In this document: piece by piece, positions 33,702-42,343 of the stretch | Position numbering within the stretch: position 1 is the stretch's first letter | How the letters are laid out: each line of letters opens with the position of its first letter | Assembly (NCBI GenBank): GCA_028532985.1 | Contig: JANCIK010000010.1 | Location: 2,666,001 to 2,730,000 of the forward strand | Reading direction: 5' to 3' | Length of the DNA: 64,000 bases | From: Stropharia rugosoannulata | Taxonomy: Eukaryota > Basidiomycota > Agaricomycetes > Agaricales > Strophariaceae | The notes under the pieces: generated by a model | The model's input: only the letters and a program-made list of their open reading frames with translations | What the model was told of the DNA's origin: nothing | Databases searched by the model: none | Made by a program: the position numbers and the translations under genes

Positions 33702-36540
33702 TCAACTCCTAACAATAACCCTCTTCGTATGCTTCCCCGACCGACGCCGTTCCGCATACGGCATAGGCCGGCGCCACGCCTCGTCGTCGTCGTATTCCCC
33801 TTGTCCTTGTCCTGGTCCTCCCATACCTCCATTACCCATTCCACCTCCCATACCTCCTCCATTACCCATACCCCCACCGCCCATCCCACCAGGTCCTGGT
33901 CCTCCCATCCCACCTTGACCCATCCCAGGCCCACCACCCCCGCCCATCCCACCTTGACCCATCCCACCCGGCCCACCCCCGCCCATCCCAGGCCCACCAC
34001 CCCCAATAGGCATCCCCGGCCCCCCAATCCCCGGCCCACCAGGCCCCCCAATCCCCGGCCCACCCGGCCCGGGGCCGTACGCCTCGGTATACTCGCTTTT
34101 CAGACCCAAGTGCGGGCTTGCGCCGGGGTGTGCGGCGTGCGGTGGGCCGTGGTGTTGAGCGTGCGGGTGCGGGTGCGGGTGTGCGTGTGGATGTGGAGGA
34201 CCATGTGGAGGACCATGTGAATGGGAGGTGTGCGCGTGAAGGTGCCCTGGCGCCGAAGGTGGCGGTGGTGGTGGTGGTGGTGCGTGCGGCGCACTGTGTG
34301 GGTGTGGGGGCCCGTGTTGGTGTGGGTGTTGGTGTTGGTGCGAGGGATGCGCGGCGTGTGGGTGCGCAGAATGTGAAGAATGCGAATGCGAAAGCGAATG
34401 TCCATGTCCATGAGGATGCGGATGCGGATGCGGCGGTAACACAGGCGGACCTCCACCAGGCGGTGGTCCAGCTCCACTAAGCCACGCTTTCGAATTCGAC
34501 CCCGCGCTAGTCGTCGCAGACGCAGAGGCAGAACCAGAACCAGGTGCACTAGCCGCGGATGCGGATGCGGACGCGGATGCTGCGCCGGATGCAGAGGACG
34601 ACGCGGTAGAGTTGGAGTTGGGCGCACGATCTCTATCTCTTTCTCTTTCTCTTTCTCTATCCACGCCCCTCTCCCCCCTCTCTCTATCCCCCCTTTCCCT
34701 CTCTCCCCTATCCCCCCTCTCCCTCTCCGCCCTCTCGCCCCTCTCTCGCTCTCGCTCGCGCTCGCGCACAGGATTATCAAGCCTCAACCCGACCTTCGCA
34801 TCCTCCACGCCCGCGCCCGCGCCCACTCCAGAAGAAGAAGAAGGCGGGCCAGCAGCAGGCAAACTGAGACTCATGCTCATGCTCATACTCATACTCGTGC
34901 CTCGCAGGCGCGGTACCCTTCCTTCCCTTCCTTCCCCTCTTTCTCCCCCATTACCACCCCTTCCTTCTCCCCTTCCTTCCCCATTACCACCACCCCCTCC
35001 CAGCCCTTGTCCTCCCTGACCCTGTCCCGCACCACCACCCCCCGCACCACCCCCAACATCAACCCTAACCCTCACAATCTCCCTCCCAGGCTTCGCAAAA
35101 AACGCCCTCTCCTGCCTAACGAAAAACCCACTCGTCGGGCCAGGCCGCATCTCGCGGAACCCGGCAGGCGCGGGCGCGGGGAACATCGCCATGAGGTCGT
35201 GCCCCGTAGGCGGCGCTGGGAGCTTGGAGGAGCGCGGAGTCGGGGTAGACCCCGGGGAGGGCGAGGGGATGGGCGGGAGGGAGATCGGGGTTGGGGGGGG
35301 TTGGTGTGCTTGGTGCGAGGGGTGCGATGAGTGGGATTGGTGGGATTGGTGGGAGGTGTGGGGGTGGGATGAGTGCGATGAGTGCGATGGGTGGGAGATG
35401 GGTCGCGGGAGGTGTGAGGCGTTGGATGGGGACCCATGCCCGTGCCCGTGTGGGTGGACGGGGGAGAGATGGTTCGGCGAGAGATGGTTCGGCGGGGGGA
35501 GGTGGTGCGCGTGCGCGTGCGAATGCGCATGCGATGCCGGGGAGGGCGGGGGGAGGTCCAAGTCTATAACACACACACGCATAAGTTAAACCCATCATCG
35601 TCCGTTCTCGATATACGAGAAAAGAAAAGAAAACCAACACACCTCGAAGCGAGTTGGGCGAGAGCGCGGCGCGCCGCCTCTGCTGCTGTTGCTGTTGCTG
35701 CGATGGCGGTGGCGGCGATGAAACTGTCGCGCCAGTTCCGTTCGCGGCGGCCCCAGAGCCGTTCTGCGCGTGTACGGGCGAGTGCTGGGAGTGGACTGGT
35801 GAATGCTGGGAGTGCACGGGCGAGTGGCCTTGCGGCGAATGCGTGTGCGATGGGTGTCCTGAATGCGACGGATGTCCAGAATGCGATGAGTGCCCTGAAT
35901 GTCCTGAATGCCCCGAGTGCCCTGAATGCGACGAATGCCCGTGTGGGTGGGCCATATGCGGCGAAAGCTGCTGCTGCTGCTGCGCTGGGTGGTGCGATTG
36001 GTGCGGCGAATGGGCCGGATGCGGGTGCGCATGCGGATGAGATGAATGCGGGTGCGGCGAGTGGTGCGGATGAGATGGGTGCGGGTGGTGCGGGTGCGAG
36101 TGGGCGGAGGGCGGGGAGTGGTGCGGGTGCGGGTGCGGGTGGGCGGTCGCCATGGTCGTCATCGATACCTGCGGGTGCGGGTGGGCGGGGTGGGGTTGGT
36201 GTGAATGGGTCGGCGATTGGGACTGCGACTGCGATTGGGACAAATGCGACGTCGGCGTGGGCGAGGGGACCGAGCGGGCTGAGACGGACTGGGTCTGGGT
36301 CTGGGACTGCGACTGCGACGAGCGGGCTAAGCGGGTGAGGCGGCGGCGCGGGGGAGACTTGGATGTCGACGTGGAAGTGGACGTGGATGGTGACGGTGAT
36401 GCGGGGAGTGAAGTGGACAGAGACGGTGACGGTGACTGGGTGGGGGTAGTGGTAGAGTTACGGACAGGACGGAGGCGGTACGCAGTCTGCGGTCGATGAT
36501 GAAGCTGGAGATGGTGCTGGTGGTGCGGCGCTCTGGGCAT
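33702..36540 (-). CDS. His/Ser/Pro/Gly-rich low-complexity protein, function unknown
   Basis: Two exons (36540-35643, 35563-33702) joined by an 79-nt intron encode 919 residues. The first 300 residues are Ser/Thr/Pro-rich, then full of HPHPH, HSGHSGH and poly-Q. The middle has His/Ser repeats, a more ordered stretch (about 415-465) with GHDLMAMFP and GFFVRQERAFFAKPGREIV, and an R-E-R-E-rich charged tract. Next come Ala/Ser and His/Pro runs and a GPGM/GGMG-type repeat block. The last 30 residues are ordered again: D-D-D-E-A-W-R-R-P, PYAERRRSGKHTKRVIVRS. The two ordered pieces look constrained and may be interaction motifs. The rest should be disordered and could phase-separate or bind metal through histidine. 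I do not recognise the family. Long frames on the other strand are shadows of the codon bias. The first ATG of the open frame is used. Confidence 0.65.
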
Positions 36541-36880
36541 GCGCTGCCTCGCGCGGGGATCTTGTCTTTTCTCTTCTTTTCGATACGAGTGGGAGTGCAG
36601 CACCAACAACAACGACGACAACAACGGGCGGGAACGAATCAACGACGGACTCCGGACTCAGTCAATGTCAGGGAGGAGGAGAGAGAGAGGAAGGAAGAAA
36701 GCCGGCCCAGGCGCGCGCGCAGGCCGCTTATGTACCCTCCCACACTCCCTCATCTCCCATCTCCAACCTCCCAACCCAGATCGAGCCGCACCTTCTTTAC
36801 TTCACTTTACTTAATCATCGACATCGACATCTTCTCAACCGTCCACATCCGGGGTGCGGATTCCATCGGGCACCACCCTT

Positions 36881-36960
36881 TCCCGTCCCGTCCTGTCCTG
36901 TCCTGTCCGTCCTGTCCTGGCCTGTCCTATCCTGTCCTGTCCTGGTCTGTCCTGGTCTGC
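36881..36960. repeat. (TCCTG)n minisatellite
   Basis: About 15 imperfect copies of TCCTG/TCCTGG in tandem. Confidence 0.8.
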
Positions 36961-37776
36961 CCACGTACAAACCTACATTATCATCTCCTTACATAACCCC
37001 ATCCCAGCCCATCCCAGCCTGCCGCACCCTGCCGTACCCCATCCAGCCTTCAGGACACCAGATCCACACACCCCCGATTAAGTACCCCCCCTCTCCACTC
37101 CAGATCGATCCATAGATCCATCGGGTCTACGTACCCGCCAACTCCCGCCAGCCAACCAACCAGCCAACCAACCAACTGACAACTAACCAACCGACCAACG
37201 CACCCTAACGCACCCCCGATCCTATCTCGCGTCCCCGTCGCCAGCTGTGATATTAATAGCTGTCGTTGCGTAAGGTGGGTATTAGGTAACGAGGCGGCGT
37301 GCGCTTCGACTTGTACTTGCACCAAACTTGCGGACGGGACTCGGCTTGTAGTCGGACTCGACGCGGACTTGGAATGTAAGCGGACTTGAAAGTACGCGGA
37401 CTTGGAAATACACGTATCGTACTAGGCCGACTTTGTGCATGACCGTACCGTACCTCTACGTCCGCTTACAACTTACAACTTACAAGTATGCTCACTACAC
37501 CCAGTGCTCGCTCCTACACCGGGCCGCGCTGGTAAATGCGCGAAATACACAGAAACGCACTGGTAGTAGGTACGCTAAATAGACAGAAAGGTGTTGGAAA
37601 GGCAGGCGAAACAAAACAAACAAACAGAAAGAAAGCTTGCAGACTTAAAGCGAAGAAGATGTCAGAGAAGATGATAGATACGAGAGGGCTTGATAACTTT
37701 TGAACTCAGAACAAGTAAAGATTAAGGGGCCAAGACGACGACTCTACATACTACAGCATACTACACATCAGACCCA

Positions 37777-37808
37777 GCTCACTCACTCACTCACTCACTC
37801 ATTCACTC
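37777..37808. repeat. (CTCA)n microsatellite
   Basis: About eight near-perfect copies of the tetranucleotide CTCA. Confidence 0.8.
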
Positions 37809-38007
37809 GGACGGACAAGCTCTGCCGCGATACAAATACAATGAGACGAGATGACACAATGGAAATCAGATGATGAGCCTCTGGGAGTCCGATGTATCTA
37901 TCTCATTCTACACCAAGGTTGTCAGGGCATGACTAAGCTTAAGCTAGGTGTGCTACAGCCTTAGGAGGTCTCCGCATGAGGTAATCCCACGTTATAGTAT
38001 ACACGTA

Positions 38008-39605
38008 CAGTGGCGATCAAAAGTATTGCACAGCCACTACACGACTCCGATATGTCCTTCTTGCAATGTAGATTACTATTTAATGTCGGGTCGAACAACT
38101 GTTTTACATAGGTGTGGATGTAATGAATATGTTGCAAACATGTTTTGTATATATTAATGGCTTTCACATTAAAAGTGCACAATTTATTGTAAAAACACGT
38201 GTGCAATTCTTTTGCTCACATGTTTCAGCAAGAAAGGCAGGGCTTTTTAAAAAGATTGAGAGCACTGCTGGACGAAAAAATTAACAGCTAGCTTCTTACG
38301 AATATGGTCTACACTTCCCCCACAAAAGTTGCCCGAGTTGCTCATCTCCACAACCTCTCACTCAATGACAATGAGATTGCTGCCGAAATTGGTATTCATC
38401 GCACTACTGTTGGCCGTATACTCAAGTGCTTTGAGAAAACAGCCGATCCTTACCATGTAAATCCAAAAACTGGCCGCCCTCGTAAATTGGATGACCGTGA
38501 TGTCCGCGTTGCAGCCCGAATGCTTGCGAGAACCGAAGCCGCAAATGCTACTGAATTGGTCAAGAAGGCGTTCCCACAAGTGTCTCGCCACACGCTTGCA
38601 CGCAATTTAAAGGCATATGGACTTGTGTGCCGTGTTCGAAGGTCTTGGCCCTACATTTCTCCAGCCAATCGAGAGAAGCGCCGGCTCTGGGCACTTGCAC
38701 ATGCAAGCTGGACGGTTGAGGACTGGAAAAGGGTTGGATTTACGGATGAGTCCAAATTCTTGCTCTTTAAGTCTGATGGCCGCCAGTATGCTTGGTTCCA
38801 GCCCGGACAGGCCCTGGATGATCGATTCCTAAAGAAAACCATTAAACATGGCGCTGGAAGCCTCATGGTGTGGGGGATGATCACATCACAGGGCATGGGA
38901 AGGCTTCATCGCATCGACGGCATCATGTGCGGCCCAGATTATGTCGAAATCCTGGAAAAACAATTTCTCGGGACTCTGAAGGATCTTAAAATTCGGCGTA
39001 CGGGCAAAGAAGGCCTCATTTTTCAGCAGGATAATGATCCAAAACATAAATCCAAGGTTGCTCAGGAATGGTTCACACGCAAAAATGTCAAGATGTTGCC
39101 CTGGCCGCCTTCTAGCCCAGATATGAATATTATTGAGCACGTGTGGGATCAATTGGATGCACTGGTGCGTGCACGCAACCCTCTGCCACGCAACAAGGAG
39201 GAGCTGTGGGAGGCACTGCAGGAGGAATGGGAGAACTTCCCGCGCAAGGCCCTCGACACTCTGTATGAGAGTATGCCTCGCCACGTAGCTGCGTTGGTGA
39301 AGGCCCGAGGTGGGGCTACAAAGTACTGAAACCCGGTAGGCAATTGCTTTAACTGTTCTTCCAGAATATGCTCATTCCCACATCTGACAGGACGTGAGCA
39401 AAAGAATTGCACAGTACCTTTTTTACTATGCTTCGTATTTTTATATCATGAACAATCAGACAGTATGTGATGTATTTATTTTCTGTTCCATACACATCTA
39501 GCTACACATTGTATGTCTTTTTATCTGAATTGCATATATTTTACGAGGAGTAGATCTATTTTAAGTGATGCGGGGGTGGCTGTGCGATACTTTTGATCGC
39601 CACTG
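38008..39605 (+). mobile_element. Tc1/mariner DNA transposon, apparently intact
   Basis: The element is 1598 bp long and flanked by TA dinucleotides (38006-38007 and 39606-39607), the target duplication typical of the superfamily. Its terminal inverted repeats begin CAGTGGCGATCAAAAGTAT and match over about 30 bp with one mismatch (T versus C at position 20). It contains one uninterrupted transposase gene. Nearly identical ends and an intact gene suggest a recent arrival. Confidence 0.93.
38304..39329 (+). CDS. Tc1/mariner transposase (DD34E)
   Basis: One exon, 341 residues. Residues 1-60 are a helix-turn-helix DNA-binding domain (I-A-A-E-I-G-I-H-R-T-T-V-G-R-I-L) followed by the GRPRK linker and a second Tc3/paired-like HTH (about 65-110). 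The catalytic DDE domain has D148 (GFTDESKF), D243 (FQQDNDPKHKS) and E278 (SPDMNIIEHVWDQL), with 34 residues between the second D and the E. This is the hallmark of Tc1-type enzymes, which cut and paste the element at TA sites. No stop or frameshift interrupts it and the length is normal for the family, so it may be active. Confidence 0.95.
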   Translation: MVYTSPTKVARVAHLHNLSLNDNEIAAEIGIHRTTVGRILKCFEKTADPYHVNPKTGRPRKLDDRDVRVAARMLARTEAANATELVKKAFPQVSRHTLARNLKAYGLVCRVRRSWPYISPANREKRRLWALAHASWTVEDWKRVGFTDESKFLLFKSDGRQYAWFQPGQALDDRFLKKTIKHGAGSLMVWGMITSQGMGRLHRIDGIMCGPDYVEILEKQFLGTLKDLKIRRTGKEGLIFQQDNDPKHKSKVAQEWFTRKNVKMLPWPPSSPDMNIIEHVWDQLDALVRARNPLPRNKEELWEALQEEWENFPRKALDTLYESMPRHVAALVKARGGATKY

Positions 39606-39607
39606 TA

Positions 39608-40460
39608 CATCGTCTAGAGTATGCCATGGGAGTCCGATTTCTCAGAGCAACAAAAAAAAAGCCTCATCAATAGTTGAACTTGCATTGCATTTGACATAAT
39701 TGCTTCAACAGTAATATACGTACCATACAGTTACAAGGCGCATGAGTCTGTGCCCGTGTGATCCATGAAAAAAAGGGCCGGGAAAGAAGGTACGTATCAG
39801 AGGAGGAGGAGGAGACCTGAATCGAGAGGACTCGGAGACTGCGGTCGAGTTGACCGGTGACAATCAAAGTAAAACCCACCATGGTTGTCAAACTTGTGCA
39901 GCCTGTCTTTCTATCTGTGTCTATCTTTCTGGCGCACTACAGCTTTGCTCCTGCTAAGCTGCTCTGCCATGCTCTGCTCTGCTCTGCCCTGGCAGATTGC
40001 CAGGGCCCAGGATGAATATAAATATACAGGCTCCTGGCTGACTCCCAGCATGCATCAGTCCGTCCAAGCATCTGCATCAGTCCATCCGAGCGTCTGCATC
40101 AGCCCAAGCGTCACACAACCGTGATAACAAAATATAAAACCCACACATGCACACCCCAGCTACATCTAAATCTGACTCTCTGACTCCAAGAATGGCCATA
40201 CAATTGATTCTTTTCTTTGAACAATGACACACCACACCACACCACACATATGACTCGGATATACCATTGAGGGTGTGCATGCAGTGTTATGTACTCTATG
40301 TATGTGTGCATACAGCTGCTTGTCGGGATTGTGGCAGACCTTGCCACTATGTCTGATGCTGATGGACTGAGCTCTCAACTCAGACAGGTCAGGTCAGGTC
40401 AGATCCGGTACAGTCGCCCGCGCAGCTCGCCAGAAGCGGACACGGACAGCCGATGATGTA
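39608..40460. other. Spacer between Tc1 and Ty3 elements
   Basis: No gene. It contains repeated CATCAGTCCATC-type words at 40050-40110, tandem ACACC near 40215 and a GGTCAGGTCA repeat near 40385. Confidence 0.45.
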
Positions 40461-40465
40461 TGTAC

Positions 40466-40978
40466 TGTTACGAAACATGTATCATTTTCTTCCTTTTCTC
40501 CTCTCTTATCTTATCATATCGCTCCATTTACCATTTACTTAAGCGAACGACGTCGCAGTTGTATTCTTACTTACAAACCTTCTCGACGGAGAGAGAACAA
40601 TACCTACTCCTCTCTCTCTCACACTCCTGGGACCTGTCCCACATCCGTGGCAAAGGAACCCAATCTTTACTCGCTTCTTACCGCGCCCCCTTTCCTCTTT
40701 GGACTACGTGTGCGCGTACTACTATTCATACCGTAACTCGATAGGTATATAAGATGTAGTAGATACCGAGCTAACTCTCCAGTTAGTTCTTTGAGAATCT
40801 ACTTCTCTTACCCTTTCCTAGACTTAGGGCTCATAAGTCTACTAGCTCTCTCTTCACGACTCTGTCCTGCCGCTTGGCTAGACATTCGTCAAGAGATTAT
40901 CTTGAACCTTTAACTATACGATCAAGAGATTAGATCGATTGTCCAGGACTTATAGGCTCTGCCTTCAAAGTCCTAACA
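40466..40978 (+). repeat. 5' LTR
   Basis: 513 bp, TG...CA ends. It carries a TATA box at 40746-40753 and the likely transcript start near 40781. It differs from the 3' LTR by T/C in the TTTCCTCTTTGG tract (about 40697) and by A/G in CTTCAAAGTC (about 40968). Confidence 0.95.
40746..40753 (+). promoter_or_regulatory. LTR TATA box
   Basis: TATATAAG, about 35 bases upstream of the segment that is complementary to the primer binding site. That places the RNA 5' end at about 40781, where the self-priming model needs it. Confidence 0.7.
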
Positions 40979-40990
40979 AAAGAACTAACT
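40979..40990 (+). promoter_or_regulatory. Self-priming primer binding site
   Basis: AAAGAACTAACT starts at the first base after the 5' LTR and is the exact reverse complement of AGTTAGTTCTTT at 40781-40792 in the LTR, the predicted 5' end of the transcript. A hairpin GTTGCGAG-TCCCAC-CTCGTAAC (40999-41020) follows. This is the arrangement known from Tf1 of fission yeast and related elements, where the RNA 5' end folds back as primer in place of a tRNA. Confidence 0.75.
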
Positions 40991-41138
40991 CTCTTATTGT
41001 TGCGAGTCCCACCTCGTAACACTCCGATACAACGACACCACAGCAACCAGACCTTGGACCAGCAGATCGACAACCCCGACTGAGTCAACTAGAACCTCAG
41101 AGTCATACTCGACAGAACCAGACAGATTCCTACCAAAC

Positions 41139-42326
41139 ATGGAAGGAGAAGGACCCATGTTCGAACAGCCCACCGAACAAACGCCACCACCCATCACAGC
41201 TGAATTCCTGGAACAATGGCGCCGGGCAAACGAATTAATGGAAACAAGAACTCGCGACCTAGAGGAAAGGGAGCGAAGATTGGCTGAGGCAACGATAGCC
41301 AGGACCCAGGCGGAAGCTATCCGTCCCGAAAAAGAAGACAAGGTGAAGATACCCTTGTTCAACGGAGCTCCAGAAAAATGTCGCGAATTCCTCATTAACT
41401 TGAGACTCCACTTCGCATCTAACCCTGGAAGATACACCGACAGTGCCTCAAAGATTATTTTCGCCCTCAGGCATATGCAGGACGGAACCGCAGGACCATG
41501 GAAGAACAACTACATCGCCCAGAACACAACCGTGCTCGACAACCTCGTCATCAGCGACTCATACGCACATTTCAGGGACAAAATCGAAGCAGCGTTCGCA
41601 GGAACTAAGCTCGAGCTGGATGCCGAACAGAAACTAAGGGAACTCAGACAAGGATCCATGCCAATCCAGGAGTTCATCACGAAATTCGAAATCCTGACTG
41701 ACCAAGCCAGGATCACCGACAACGGAAGAAAAGTCGACCTCTTTTGCAAAGCGCTTAACCCCGCCGCTTGGAAGAAACTCCTCTTCCACGAATCCCCACC
41801 CGAGACCTACGCTGAGTGGAAGGAGCGATCCATCAGACAGGAGCGCAATTACAAACAAGCGCGTGAACGAATGAACGAGGTCAAACATATGACCTACAAA
41901 CGAACCAACAACGGCAGATACAAACCCGCCAGAGATCCCTTCGCGATGGACGTCGACGCCATCGAGGTCAAGAAGACCAGGGAGCAGAACGAAGAGAAAG
42001 CCGTCGCCGCCCTCTCCTTCGCAGAACAAGGAGAACTTCTTCGCAAAGGGGCATGTTTCACTTGCAAACAGACCGGGCATCTCGCGAAAGATTGCCCAAA
42101 GAAGGCCTCTCCCTCCAGCGCAAATCGAACCAAACCATGGTGGAACAACGACAAGAAAGAAACCCCAAAGAGAGCCGAACAACCACAGAAGTTCAACCTC
42201 AGCTCCGCCAAGAAATTTGTCAGACAAATGGAATGGGAGAATGAAAAAGACGCCACCGCATTCTTCAAAGAATGCGCCAGAATAGCTACCGCCGCACCAG
42301 ACTCCGACGACGAGCAGGATTTTTGA
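41139..42326 (+). CDS. gag: Retrotransposon Gag
   Basis: 395 residues from the first ATG after the leader. A short acidic N-terminal helix and a charged coiled-coil-like stretch (R-T-R-D-L-E-E-R-E-R-R-L) precede the retrotransposon capsid domain (about 65-215, with F-N-G-A-P-E-K-C-R-E-F and the W-K-N-N-Y segment). A basic stretch and one CCHC zinc knuckle (C-F-T-C-K-Q-T-G-H-L-A-K-D-C, residues 306-319) follow. Gag assembles the virus-like particle and binds genomic RNA. It ends TTTTTGA; the pol frame is -1 to it and open from 42272, so the two overlap by 55 nt. Confidence 0.93.
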   Translation: MEGEGPMFEQPTEQTPPPITAEFLEQWRRANELMETRTRDLEERERRLAEATIARTQAEAIRPEKEDKVKIPLFNGAPEKCREFLINLRLHFASNPGRYTDSASKIIFALRHMQDGTAGPWKNNYIAQNTTVLDNLVISDSYAHFRDKIEAAFAGTKLELDAEQKLRELRQGSMPIQEFITKFEILTDQARITDNGRKVDLFCKALNPAAWKKLLFHESPPETYAEWKERSIRQERNYKQARERMNEVKHMTYKRTNNGRYKPARDPFAMDVDAIEVKKTREQNEEKAVAALSFAEQGELLRKGACFTCKQTGHLAKDCPKKASPSSANRTKPWWNNDKKETPKRAEQPQKFNLSSAKKFVRQMEWENEKDATAFFKECARIATAAPDSDDEQDF

Positions 42327-42343
42327 AAAGGAGAGACAGTTCA

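Larger units (their letters stand above)
36541..38007. other. GC-rich spacer with short tandem repeats
   Basis: This is the probable promoter region of the low-complexity gene followed by non-coding sequence. It contains a (TCCTG)n-type array at 36881-36960, CCAACCAA repeats near 37150-37200 and a (CTCA)n array at about 37777-37808. No gene is seen. Confidence 0.45.

Noticed and set aside
34118..36499. Several long plus-strand frames rich in Gly, Ala, Arg, Cys or Ser opposite the low-complexity gene
   Set aside because: They mirror the repetitive GC-rich codons of the minus-strand gene and show no independent motif or splice structure.
40996..41020. A tRNA-like 'TTGCGAGTCCCACCTCG' segment considered as a tRNA primer binding site
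   Set aside because: It lies 18 bases away from the LTR and forms a hairpin on itself, while the 12-mer touching the LTR pairs exactly with the RNA 5' end.
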